Of a stretch of 64,000 nucleotides of DNA, positions 49,633-56,942 are shown one piece after another (the stretch's first letter is position 1; each line of letters opens with the position of its first letter). The DNA comes from Streptosporangium lutulentum (GTDB lineage Bacteria; Actinomycetota; Actinomycetes; Streptosporangiales; Streptosporangiaceae), in assembly GCF_030811455.1 (NCBI RefSeq), contig NZ_JAUSQU010000001.1:8990001-9054000 (forward strand), written 5' to 3'. The translations under genes were made by a program, and so were the position numbers. The notes under the pieces were generated by a model. It saw only the letters and a list, made by a program, of their open reading frames with translations. It ran no database searches and had not been told where the DNA came from.

Positions 49633-50262
49633 TCAATGATCGGCGTTGGTGCGGGGGAAACCGGAGATGCCGCGCCACGACAGGCGGGCTATGAGCTGGG
49701 TGGCGGCGTCCTTGGGAATGGAGCCGTTGCTGCTGATCCAGTATCGGGCACTGACCTCGGCCATGCCGACCATCCCGACCCCGAGCAGGCGCGCCTCGTC
49801 GCTGGAGCAGCCGGTGTCCTCCTGGATGACCTGGCTGATCATCTCGGCGCTCTCGCGGAGGTTGCGCTCCATGCGCTGGCGGACCGGGGCGACGTTGCGC
49901 AGGTCGGACTCGAAGACGAGCTTGAACGCCTCGCCCTGGCTGGAGACGAAGTCGAAGAACGCGCCGATCGCGGCCTGGACGCGCTGCTTGTTGTCCGTGG
50001 TCGAGGCCAGGGCGTCGCGGCACCGGGTGATCATGTCGTCCATGTGCAGGTCGAGCAGAGCCAGGTAGAGCTCCTGCTTGCCGGGGAAGTGCTGGTAGAG
50101 CACCGGCTTGCTGACCCCGGCCCGCTCGGCGATCTCGTCCATCGCGGCCGCGTGGTAACCGTTCTCCACGAAGACTTCCTGTGCCGCGCTGAGCAGCTGG
50201 CGGCGGCGGGCCGTCCGGGGCAGCCGGGTGCCCCGGGGCTTGGCGTCCGGGGTAGCGGTCAC
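49633..50262 (-). CDS. TetR family transcriptional regulator (Rv3208-like)
   Basis: 209 residues. The N-terminal helix-turn-helix (RRQLLSAAQEVFVENGYHAA; MDEIAERAGVSKPVLYQHFPGKQEL in two parts) is complete; the C-terminal ligand domain (AIGAFFDFVSSQGEAFKLVF) is of the TetR_C type common to this orthologous group. The ligand is unknown. GTG 50262 has AAGGAG six bases upstream. About 105 bp separate it from DUF3107 downstream, likely one operon. Confidence 0.9.
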   Translation of the reverse strand: MTATPDAKPRGTRLPRTARRRQLLSAAQEVFVENGYHAAAMDEIAERAGVSKPVLYQHFPGKQELYLALLDLHMDDMITRCRDALASTTDNKQRVQAAIGAFFDFVSSQGEAFKLVFESDLRNVAPVRQRMERNLRESAEMISQVIQEDTGCSSDEARLLGVGMVGMAEVSARYWISSNGSIPKDAATQLIARLSWRGISGFPRTNADH

Positions 50263-50325
50263 GGCGGTCTCCTTGAGGGAAGCTCCTGCTGTCTTGGTGC
50301 TTATCCTACGCGTGGGTAACTCCGG

Positions 50326-50550
50326 TCAGCGATAATCATCCTCATCGATGTCGACCGCGCGATTCTGCTCGACGGCGTCGGCGGGATTCACTTCCAGAGG
50401 AATGTCGTGAGGCCAGTCCGGACCGTTTTCGCGCACCGTACGGCTCTGCTCGACGGCGTCGGCCTCGGGTGTCTCGGTAGAGATCTCCCTGGCGAGTTCG
50501 TCGATTGTTTCCTCTTCTTGGCTTTCGTCGCGTACATCCATCTCGGACAT
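50326..50550 (-). CDS. Small acidic protein with repeated ADAVEQ motif
   Basis: 74 residues, strongly acidic. Two ADAVEQ(S/N)R units lie 29 residues apart (EADAVEQSRTV and PADAVEQNRAV), and the end is DIDEDDYR. Short proteins with such DxxEQ motifs occur in other actinomycetes, from memory; function unknown. GGGGAGG lies 7 bases before ATG 50550, which with normal codon use supports expression. Confidence 0.7.
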   Translation of the reverse strand: MSEMDVRDESQEEETIDELAREISTETPEADAVEQSRTVRENGPDWPHDIPLEVNPADAVEQNRAVDIDEDDYR

Positions 50551-50747
50551 CTTTCGGCCTCCCCCGGCTTGAGTGAACGCCTGACATCGCCCAGCGTACG
50601 ACCTTGGGTCCCGCTTGCCGAGAAAGACGGGGCATCGGATTCCTCATGGCGGGTATCTGCCCGGTTGGTGAGGGTTTTCATTCAGCCGGCGGCATTTCCG
50701 AACATTTGTGCGAAGCTCGATGAGAGGCTCCACGTTAAGGAGACGCC

Positions 50748-51629
50748 ATGCGGAGCATCTGGAAAGGCACGGTCGCGTTCGGACTGGTAACGATTCCGGT
50801 CAAACTGCACGTCGCGACCGAACAGCGCAACGTCACCTTCCACACGGTGCATCGGGAGGACGGCGGCCGCGTCAGGTTCCGCCGGTTCTGCACGGTCTGC
50901 GAGGAGGAGGTCCCCTACGTCGACGTGGCCAAGGGGTACGAACTTCCGGCGGGCGAGATGGTGGTGCTCGACGACGACGACTTCGAAGACCTGCCGCTGT
51001 CCACCTCGCGGAGGATCGAGGTGCTCCAGTTCAGCCCGGCCGACCAGATCGACCCGATCCTGCTGAACAAGCCCTACTACCTGGAGCCGGACCCCGTCGG
51101 TGTGCGGCCGTACGTGCTGCTCCGTGACGCGCTGGAGCGGTCCGGGCGGGTGGCGATCGTCAAGGTGGCGCTGCGGCGGCGCGAGTCGCTCGCGGTGCTG
51201 AGGGCGCGGGACGGGGTGTTCGTGCTGGAGACGATGCTCTGGCCCGACGAGGTGCGCCCGGTGGAATTCGCCTTCCAGGAGGAGGGCGTCGACGTCCGGT
51301 CCCAGGAGGTGAGGATGACGGAGTCGCTCGTCGAGACGATGGTCGCGGACTTCGACCCCTCGAAGTACAGGGACGCCTACCGGGAGGCCCTCCAGGAGGT
51401 CATCGAGGCCAAGATCGCGGGCAAGGAGATCATCCATGCCGAGGCCCCGGCCGAGGAGAAGCCCACGGCCGATCTGATGGCCGCGCTGCGTGCCAGTGTC
51501 GAAGCAGCCAAGAAGCGGTCGGCGGGCAGGGCTCCGGCCAGAGGGAGGGTTCCCGCCGGGAGCGGGGAGAAGGAGACCGCCGAACAGGAGAAGGTCCTCC
51601 GGAAGCGAAAGGCACGCCGTACGGCCTGA
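50748..51629 (+). CDS. ku: Ku protein (non-homologous end joining)
   Basis: 293 residues. Bacterial Ku homodimers ring broken DNA ends and recruit LigD. Hallmarks: MRSIWKGTVAFGLVTIPVKL opening, HREDGGRVRFRRFC, DPILLNKPYYLEP, and YRDAYREALQEVIEAKIAGK near the end of the core. The C-terminal tail is Lys/Arg/Ala-rich and ends KRKARRTA, a DNA-binding extension common in actinomycetes. TAAGGAGA lies 5 bases before the ATG. No ligD gene is in the window. Confidence 0.95.
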   Translation: MRSIWKGTVAFGLVTIPVKLHVATEQRNVTFHTVHREDGGRVRFRRFCTVCEEEVPYVDVAKGYELPAGEMVVLDDDDFEDLPLSTSRRIEVLQFSPADQIDPILLNKPYYLEPDPVGVRPYVLLRDALERSGRVAIVKVALRRRESLAVLRARDGVFVLETMLWPDEVRPVEFAFQEEGVDVRSQEVRMTESLVETMVADFDPSKYRDAYREALQEVIEAKIAGKEIIHAEAPAEEKPTADLMAALRASVEAAKKRSAGRAPARGRVPAGSGEKETAEQEKVLRKRKARRTA

Positions 51630-51801
51630 CGGACCGTGATGCCGGGTCTTCCGGTCGAAGTCTTCCGGTCGAGGCGGTGAGGTCCCGGCCGTCGTCTTTT
51701 CTCGCGAAGGCAGGTGGGAAACCGCTCTTTCGCAGGACGGGAAAGCCGCGAGCGCCGGGAGTTCAGGTCGGCGCGCGGCGGGGGCTCGGGCATTTCATGT
51801 C

Positions 51802-51870
51802 GAGTGCCCGTGCTCTCCGGGTGATCGCGGTTCTTGCGAAGAGCGATGATCTCGGTGAGCACGGGCACTC
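51802..51870 (-). terminator. Composite 3' hairpin of module 1
   Basis: Outer perfect 14-bp stem (51802-51815 with 51857-51870) and inner stem (51823-51835 with 51839-51851, two mismatches, two G-U). It lies 124 bp beyond the stop of peptide gene 1. Same structure at modules 2 and 3, with a compensatory pair change in module 2, so a conserved RNA structure or terminator. Confidence 0.7.
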
Positions 51871-51884
51871 TCCCTCCGCCGTGG

Positions 51885-51909
51885 ATCCGGGTTTTCCGCA
51901 GTCCCGGAT
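51885..51909 (-). terminator. Small 3' hairpin of module 1
   Basis: ATCCGGG/CCCGGAT stem with 11-nt loop; identical copies lie at 53414-53438 and 54616-54640. Confidence 0.6.
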
Positions 51910-51993
51910 TATTCGCGTGTGGTCAGTAGGTTTCGGCTACACGCTGTGTCCACGTCGGAGGCTGGTTGTTATTCGGCGCCTAATTCAGTGATC

Positions 51994-52320
51994 TCAGACG
52001 TTGTTGTTGTTGTTGGTGTTGTTGACTTCGTCGTCCGCGTGGTTGGTGTTGTTGTTGTTGATGTTGACGTTGAGCTTGAACCTGTGGTGGCTACGGTGGT
52101 GGCAGCTGCGGTGGTGGCAGCTGCGGTGGTGGCAGCCGCAGCCGCGGCGCCAGCCGCAACCGCCGCCGCAGCCGCCGCCCCAGGTCGTGAAGCCCGCGCC
52201 TGCGGTGACCGTACCGGCGGTGGCGTTTGCGGCGGTGGTCGCCGCACCCAGGCTCACGACGCCGCCGGCCAGGGCCGTGCTGAGCGCGAGACCTGCGATG
52301 ACACTTTTGACGTTGGGCAT
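51994..52320 (-). CDS. Secreted Cys/His-rich, Asn-tailed protein 1
   Basis: 108 residues. A signal peptide (MPNVKSVIAGLALSTALAGG start; hydrophobic 6-28; cleavage near ANA, residue 33) precedes a small mature protein with a Gly/Trp/Cys segment (TTWGGGCGGGCGWRRGCGC), three tandem CHHRS pentapeptides encoded by a 15-bp repeat, and an Asn-rich tail (FKLNVNINNNN; ends NNTNNNNNV). Seven cysteines and many histidines suggest metal binding or disulfide cross-linking outside the cell; the Asn tail could be aggregation-prone. No known family recognised. GGGGGA lies 7-8 bases before the ATG. It is the first of three paralogues in modules that also share flanking DNA. Confidence 0.85.
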   Translation of the reverse strand: MPNVKSVIAGLALSTALAGGVVSLGAATTAANATAGTVTAGAGFTTWGGGCGGGCGWRRGCGCHHRSCHHRSCHHRSHHRFKLNVNINNNNTNHADDEVNNTNNNNNV

Positions 52321-52406
52321 TGCATTTCCCCCTCGAAAGGATCGGTCGCCCCGATTTCGGCGTATTCCAGAATTCCGCGAAAGTTTTAGAATTCCCCGGA
52401 ATGCCT

Positions 52407-52431
52407 GGGGTGGCCGCTGATGGGTCGTCCC
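52407..52431. promoter_or_regulatory. Upstream covarying hairpin of module 1
   Basis: Nine-pair stem (52407-52415 with 52423-52431), 7-nt loop, 86 bp upstream of peptide gene 1. Copies at modules 2 and 3 change bases but keep all nine pairs; here three pairs are G-U as read on the plus strand. Confidence 0.65.
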
Positions 52432-52433
52432 TT

Positions 52434-52468
52434 GTTGTCATAGTTTCCTCGGATGTCATGCGACAAAC
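52434..52468 (-). promoter_or_regulatory. Conserved upstream block of module 1, candidate promoter
   Basis: 35-bp block nearly identical at 53959-53993 and 55170-55204. On the minus strand it carries TTGTCG, an 18-base spacer, then TATGAC, which could serve as -35 and -10 and place the transcript start at the adjacent hairpin. Confidence 0.5.
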
Positions 52469-53011
52469 GGAGATTAGAGGGTTTTGCTATCTCCTTATCT
52501 CTTTATTGATGATGTTGGGCTCTTATTGTTGATTTTGATGCTAAATGTCTTCAATGTCTCATTTATCGCATTAGTCGCTCCGGCTGGACCGTGGCAAATG
52601 AAGGATTTCATGCATATAAATATGTAATGCAATAAAAAGCCATATTAAAGAATGTTATTGAGTGAAAAGCGGCTTTTGTGCTTTTTGTGATACCGGGTGG
52701 GGCCGTGCACGGAGGGCCGCTGATGGAGTGCCGCGGATGAGGGGTCGCGTGCCGTACGCATGACGTGGCGCGACGGTGGGATCGGCCTCATGGACGAGGG
52801 TCCGGCGGCACAGGGCGAGAGACGGTACGGCGAGCCTGGATCAGGGGTCGCCGGGGGAAAGGGGTGGCCCGGCCGGTGAGACGCCGCCGTTCGGCCGTGG
52901 GGCGTCCACATGGCCCGGGGGGACATCCGTTCGGGACCTCATCGGATACGCGGCCGGTGCGAACGGCGTCCGCTTCCTCCGTTCACGGCGCCGGGGCGTT
53001 CTCTCGCATGG

Positions 53012-53143
53012 GTGCCTGAGGGACACGGGTGCCTGAGGGACACGGGCGTCCGAGGCTCATGGGTGTCCGAGGCTCACGAGCGTCCGAGGCTCACGAGCGT
53101 CCGAGGGGCACAGGTGTCTGAGGCTCGCGGACGTCCGAGGGGG
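53012..53143 (+). repeat. 17-bp minisatellite, about 7.7 copies
   Basis: Units start at 53012, 53029, 53046, 53063, 53080, 53097, 53114 and 53131 (partial). The first two are identical (GTGCCTGAGGGACACGG); later ones follow GCGTCCGAGGCTCACGA with point changes. Period 17 does not keep a reading frame, so it is not a protein repeat. Confidence 0.88.
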
Positions 53144-53330
53144 CGGGTTCGCCTCCGGGGCCGTGCTCGCGGCCGGCCGTCGTCGGAGAGCGCGCGGCTG
53201 TGCGGGGTTCGAGATCAAGGGCGCGGCGAGGGCGGGCGAGAACGGATCCGCAGAAAGAGGGGGCGGGAGGAGTCGTGCGTGTCAGGTCGCTCATCGACGT
53301 GCGCGGCGGGTTTTCGGGATTTCATGCTGA

Positions 53331-53397
53331 ATGCCCGTGCTCTCTGGGTGATCACAACTCTTGTGTGAAGAGCGATGATCTCAGTGAGCACGGGCAT
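53331..53397 (-). terminator. Composite 3' hairpin of module 2
   Basis: Outer 12-bp stem (53331-53342 with 53386-53397). Compared with module 1, the G-C pair at the stem's third position is replaced here by A-T on both sides, a true compensatory change. Confidence 0.65.
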
Positions 53398-53413
53398 CCT
53401 TCCTCCGCCGTGG

Positions 53414-53438
53414 ATCCGGGTTTTCCGCAGTCCCGGAT
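53414..53438 (-). terminator. Small 3' hairpin of module 2
   Basis: ATCCGGG/CCCGGAT stem with 11-nt loop, identical to module 1. Confidence 0.6.
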
Positions 53439-53522
53439 TATTCGCGGGTGACCGATGGATTTCGGCTACACGCCGTACCCACGTCGGAGGCTAGTAGTTG
53501 TTCTGCGCCTAATTCAGTGATC

Positions 53523-53843
53523 TCAGACGTTGTTGTTGTTGTTGGTGTTGTTAACGTCGTCGTCCGCGTCATTGACGTTGTTGTTGTTGAGGTTGGCGTT
53601 GAGCTTGAACCTGTGGTGGCTACGGCTGTGGCAGCTGTGGTGGTGGCAGCGGTGGTGATGGCGGCAGCAGCAGCCACGACGCCAGCCGCCACCGCCCCCA
53701 CCGCAGTTGGTGACCATCGCGCCCGCGGTGACCGTGGCGGTGCCGGCGGTGGCCGCGGTGGTCGCCGCACCCAGGCTCACGAGTCCGCCGGCCAGGGCCG
53801 TGCTGATCGCGAGTCCTGCGATGACACTTTTGACGTTGGGCAT
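53523..53843 (-). CDS. Secreted Cys/His-rich, Asn-tailed protein 2
   Basis: 106 residues, paralogue of the genes at 51994 and 54725. The signal peptide differs at few positions (VIAGLAISTALAGGLVSLG). The centre has lost one GGGC repeat and reads NCGGGGGGWRRGCCCRHHHR, then CHHHSCHSRSHHR; the tail is FKLNANLNNNNVND and ends NNTNNNNNV. Six cysteines remain. The ribosome site (GGGGGA) and its distance are identical to the other copies. It is the most diverged copy, both in the protein and in its flanking hairpins, but retains the overall charge and Cys/His pattern, indicating selection. Confidence 0.83.
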   Translation of the reverse strand: MPNVKSVIAGLAISTALAGGLVSLGAATTAATAGTATVTAGAMVTNCGGGGGGWRRGCCCRHHHRCHHHSCHSRSHHRFKLNANLNNNNVNDADDDVNNTNNNNNV

Positions 53844-53931
53844 TGCATTTCCCCCTAGAAAGGATCGGTTGCCCCGATTTCGACATCCTCCACCTGGCCT
53901 GGAAATCCCCAGAGCGCTTTGGAAGGTGTCG

Positions 53932-53956
53932 GGGATGACCACCGATAGGTCATCCC
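53932..53956. promoter_or_regulatory. Upstream covarying hairpin of module 2
   Basis: Perfect 9-bp stem GGGATGACC/GGTCATCCC with 7-nt loop, 88 bp upstream of peptide gene 2. Confidence 0.65.
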
Positions 53957-53958
53957 TG

Positions 53959-53993
53959 GTTGTCATAGTTTCCGGGGATGTCATGCAACAAAC
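53959..53993 (-). promoter_or_regulatory. Conserved upstream block of module 2, candidate promoter
   Basis: Near-identical to the 35-bp blocks of modules 1 and 3; TTGTTG and TATGAC on the minus strand, 18 bases apart. Confidence 0.45.
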
Positions 53994-54532
53994 AGAGAAT
54001 AACGGCTTTTGCTATCTTCTTATCTCTCTATTGATGGCGTTAGACTCTTATCGATCGCTTTCATATGAAATACCTTTAATGTCGGATTTGTCGCGCGAGT
54101 CGCGGGCCGGAGGCGTCGCCGGAGCGGGCGGCAAGAAGAAATGGATGAACGAAAATGAGGGAGCTGGAGTAAGGGGTGAGCCTCTCCGCCCGGTTTTCCG
54201 TACTGCGCAATGTGCCCGGCGCCCGGCGGCCATGCGGAGGAGAGCGCTGCTGGGTCGTGGACGCGACGAACGGGGCCGCGGCGCGTGGCCGGCGCGAGCG
54301 CGCCGCTTTCGCGGCGAGGGTGACTTTCCGGGCACACCCGGGCGAGGAAATCGATTCCTCGTTGTGAGGCCGGAGGGGGGCCGTGTGAAAAGCCGTGGGT
54401 TTCCCGTCGGAAGGATCAAGGCTTGGGCGTCGGCCGTCGTCGGCGGAGGCGAGCTTTCTTCGGGTCGGGAGGAGTCGCGTGCGTCAGATCGCACGCCGGT
54501 ACGGGCGGTGGGGTTTCAGGGATCTTCATGCT

Positions 54533-54601
54533 GAGTGCCCGTGCTCTCCGGATGATCGCGGTTCTTGCGAAGAGCGATGATCTCGGTGAGCACGGGCACT
54601 C
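54533..54601 (-). terminator. Composite 3' hairpin of module 3
   Basis: Perfect 14-bp outer stem (54533-54546 with 54588-54601) and the same inner stem as module 1. Confidence 0.7.
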
Positions 54602-54615
54602 TCCCTCCGCCGTGG

Positions 54616-54640
54616 ATCCGGGTTTTCCGCAGTCCCGGAT
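54616..54640 (-). terminator. Small 3' hairpin of module 3
   Basis: ATCCGGG/CCCGGAT stem with 11-nt loop, identical to modules 1 and 2. Confidence 0.6.
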
Positions 54641-54724
54641 TATTCGCGGGTGGCCGATGGATTTCGGCTACACGCCGTACCCGCGTCGGAGGCTAGTAGT
54701 TATTCGGCGATTAATTCAGTGATC

Positions 54725-55057
54725 TCAGACGTTGTTGTTGTTGTTGGTGTTGTTAACGTCGTCTTCTGCACCGTTGACATTGTTGTTGTTGATGTTGACG
54801 TTGAGCTTGAACCTGTGGTTGCGGTGGTGGAACCGGTGGTGACGGTGGCAGCAGCGGTGGTGGTGGCGGCAGCCGCAGCCGCGGCGCCAGCCGCAGCCGC
54901 CGCCGCAGCCGCCGCCCCAGGTCGTGAAGCCCGCGCCCGCGGTGACCGTACCGGCGGTGGCGTTTGCGGCGGTGGTCGCCGCGCCCAGGCTCACGACGCC
55001 GCCGGCCAGGGCCGTGCTGAGCGCGAGACCTGCGATGACACTTTTGACGTTGGGCAT
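54725..55057 (-). CDS. Secreted Cys/His-rich, Asn-tailed protein 3
   Basis: 110 residues. Signal peptide and Gly/Cys segment (TTWGGGCGGGCGWRRGCGC) are identical to protein 1; the His-rich part has been rearranged to RHHHRCCHRHHRFHHRNHR, and the tail is FKLNVNINNNNVNG and ends NNTNNNNNV. Six cysteines. The identity of signal and first core to copy 1, against divergence in the His-rich repeats, points to recent duplication or gene conversion with rapid change in the repeat. Same ribosome site and upstream layout as the other copies. Confidence 0.85.
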   Translation of the reverse strand: MPNVKSVIAGLALSTALAGGVVSLGAATTAANATAGTVTAGAGFTTWGGGCGGGCGWRRGCGCRHHHRCCHRHHRFHHRNHRFKLNVNINNNNVNGAEDDVNNTNNNNNV

Positions 55058-55143
55058 TGCATTTCCCCCTCGAAAGGATCGGTTGCCCCTATTTCGACAT
55101 TTTCCAGACTTCTGTGGAAATTCCAGAATCCCCCGGAATGCCT

Positions 55144-55168
55144 GGGACGGCCGCTGACAGGCCGTCCC
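55144..55168. promoter_or_regulatory. Upstream covarying hairpin of module 3
   Basis: Perfect 9-bp stem GGGACGGCC/GGCCGTCCC with 7-nt loop, 86 bp upstream of peptide gene 3. Confidence 0.65.
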
Positions 55169-55169
55169 T

Positions 55170-55204
55170 GTTGTCATAGTTTCCGGGGATGTCATGCGAC
55201 AAAC
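55170..55204 (-). promoter_or_regulatory. Conserved upstream block of module 3, candidate promoter
   Basis: Near-identical to the blocks of modules 1 and 2; TTGTCG, 18 bases, TATGAC on the minus strand. Confidence 0.5.
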
Positions 55205-55951
55205 GGAGATCAACGGCTTTTACTATCTTCTTGTCTATTTATTGACGGCGTTGAACTCTTATCATTTGTTTTGTTATGAAATGTCTTCAATGTCGGATTT
55301 GTCTCACGGGGGCGTGAAGGGAGGGGTGGGCGGAGAGGGGGTGCGTGGAAGTGCGAGAGAGTGAGGTTGGATTTAACCCGTTTCGCACCTTTTGTTCTGC
55401 GTCGGTGGGGCGATGCCTGTTGATCACCAAGGGGGAGGAGGTGGCGTGAAGGGGTGCGATGAATGGGGGTCGCGTCTCGTCGCCATCCCGGATGGTGCGG
55501 CCATCGCGTCGAGAAAAGGGCGCCATACGCGCAACTTCACTATTTAAATCGCATTAAGGGGCATTGTTGGCTGAAAAATGATGTTTGTATTTTGTGAAGC
55601 CGGAAGGCGCCGCGCCGGTGGGTCTCGGGCCGAGCCTTGGGCCGAGCCTTGGGCCGGGTCTCGCGCCGGATTTTCGGCTGGATCCCGGGCGGATTCCGGG
55701 GAAGGCGCGCACTCCGTGCGGCGGATCCGTCGTGGGCGCGACGGCGGAGAGGGCGAAGGGGACGGAGGGGGCGGATTCGATCGCGTACCGGACGGACGGT
55801 GGAGAGGGCTGAGCGGATCTGATCACGTACTGGACGACGGTGGAGAGGGCGGAGCGGATCGCGTACCGGACGACGGGGATCACCCACACCGAACTGGCGC
55901 ATCAAAGGCATCGAACTATCGTGGAAATGGAGCAAGAACAGAGGAGGACGC

Positions 55952-56863
55952 GTGGTGAACAACCCGATTCCAAGCTGGCCCGGCGAGCTGGTCGATCTTG
56001 GGGAGCAGATCGTCCACGTGAGATCGACTCCGGGTGGTCCCGCCGAGAAGGCCGTCTACGTGCACGGCCTGGGGGGTTCGGCGACCAACTGGACCGACCT
56101 GATGGATGAGCTGTCCGACGTGGTCACCGGCCACGCCGTCGACCTGCCGGGGGCCGGGCACTCTCCCGAGCCGCCCGGCGGCGACTACTCCATCGCCGCC
56201 CACGCCCGGACCGTCGTCGCGCTGATCGAACGCGTCGCGGACCGGCCCGTCCATCTGTTCGGCAACTCCCTGGGCGGCGCCGTCTCGGTGCGGGTGGCCG
56301 CCGCCAGGCCCGATCTGGTCCGCTCGCTCACGCTCGTCTCGCCGGCCCTGCCCGACCTGCTCCCCAGGTCCGGGCCGGCGCGGGTGGCCCTGTCCACGGT
56401 GCCCCGGCTGGGTGAGTGGGCGGCGAACCGGCTGAGCGTCCTGCCCGCGGAGCGCAGGCTCAACGCCACGATCGCCCTGTGTTACGCCGACTCCGGCCGG
56501 ATCCACCCGGAGCGGCTCAGGGAGGCGGCCGAGGAACTGCGCCGCAGGGACGGCCTGCCGTACGCCGCGGTCGCGCTGGTCGGCTCGGCGCGCGGCCTCG
56601 TCGCGGAGTACTTCAGGCGTGGCGAGGAGAACCTGTGGCAGCAGGCGGCCCGGGTGAGCGCGCCCACGCTGATCGTCCACGGCCGCCGCGACAAGCTCGT
56701 CAATCCGCGTACGGCCGCCCGCGCGGGCCGGACGTTCCCGAACGTGAGGCTGGTGCTGCTGCCCGACACGGGGCACGTGGCCCAGATGGAGGTCCCCGAG
56801 CGGGTGGCCCGCGAGGCGCGGCTTCTGATAGGTGAGACTGCCCCGATGGCAATCGGGGAATGA
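55952..56863 (+). CDS. Alpha/beta hydrolase upstream of moeZ
   Basis: 303 residues. Fold motifs: VYVHGLGGSATNW (oxyanion), VDLPGAGHSPEPP, nucleophile serine in LFGNSLGG, acid in VHGRRDKLVNP and base in LPDTGHVAQME. Substrate unknown; the layout is like esterase/lipase or epoxide-hydrolase relatives. AGGAGG lies 4 bases before GTG 55952; the GTG directly after it is an equally spaced alternative. It precedes moeZ by 79 bp in the same direction. Confidence 0.87.
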   Translation: MVNNPIPSWPGELVDLGEQIVHVRSTPGGPAEKAVYVHGLGGSATNWTDLMDELSDVVTGHAVDLPGAGHSPEPPGGDYSIAAHARTVVALIERVADRPVHLFGNSLGGAVSVRVAAARPDLVRSLTLVSPALPDLLPRSGPARVALSTVPRLGEWAANRLSVLPAERRLNATIALCYADSGRIHPERLREAAEELRRRDGLPYAAVALVGSARGLVAEYFRRGEENLWQQAARVSAPTLIVHGRRDKLVNPRTAARAGRTFPNVRLVLLPDTGHVAQMEVPERVAREARLLIGETAPMAIGE

Positions 56864-56942
56864 CCGGGGTACCGCATTGGTTTGTGAGTGGTACGTGCTG
56901 TGCTAGCCGTACCGCCAAGACCCCCGAAACGGGAGCTGAACT

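Larger units (their letters stand above)
51630..51993. other. Gap between ku and peptide gene 1
   Basis: 364 bp between convergent genes. It contains a short 13-base direct repeat (51646-51658 and 51660-51672) and the two conserved hairpins of module 1 (51802-51870 and 51885-51909). No protein gene supported. Confidence 0.6.
52321..53522. other. Region between peptide genes 1 and 2, 1.2 kb without a protein gene
   Basis: Contains the module 1 upstream hairpin and promoter block, then an AT-rich patch (52470-52680), 600 bp of GC-rich sequence with no credible gene, the 17-bp minisatellite at 53012-53143, and the 3' hairpins of module 2. The frames present on both strands are low-complexity Arg/Gly strings without start signals. 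Confidence 0.6.
53844..54724. other. Region between peptide genes 2 and 3, 881 bp without a protein gene
   Basis: Contains the module 2 upstream hairpin (53932-53956) and conserved block (53959-53993), an AT-rich patch (53990-54085), about 430 bp of GC-rich sequence without a supported gene, and the 3' hairpins of module 3. Confidence 0.6.
55058..55951. other. Region between peptide gene 3 and the alpha/beta hydrolase, 894 bp without a protein gene
   Basis: Holds the module 3 upstream hairpin and block, an AT-rich patch (55200-55300), a second AT-rich patch (55535-55605) similar to that at 52640-52700, and GC-rich imperfect repeats at 55625-55665 (GGGCCGAGCCTT units) and 55795-55875 (units of 36-41 bp containing GGTGGAGAGGGC). 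No credible gene. Confidence 0.6.

Noticed and set aside
51800..51868. Possible small peptide starting MPVLTEIIAL in the 3' region of the modules
   Set aside because: Modules 1 and 3 agree, but module 2 has a 2-nt insertion that destroys the frame while the hairpin pairing is kept, so structure and not coding explains conservation.
52645..52926. Leftward frame ending KHKSRFSLNNIL, with a similar end near 55554
   Set aside because: Low-complexity upstream part, no ribosome site; the similarity reflects a shared AT-rich DNA patch.
53012..53143. CRISPR array
   Set aside because: Units are contiguous with no spacers, only 17 bp, and no cas genes are nearby; the RecB/Cas4-like nuclease at 43128 is 10 kb away with no other cas gene.
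51994..55057. Chaplins or rodlins
   Set aside because: The three secreted proteins lack the chaplin domain pattern and have far more Cys and His; only the secreted small size and Asn content are similar.
55540..55962. Leftward 140-residue frame
   Set aside because: Made of short GC-rich repeats translated as Arg/Pro strings; no signal, no ribosome site, no conservation between modules.
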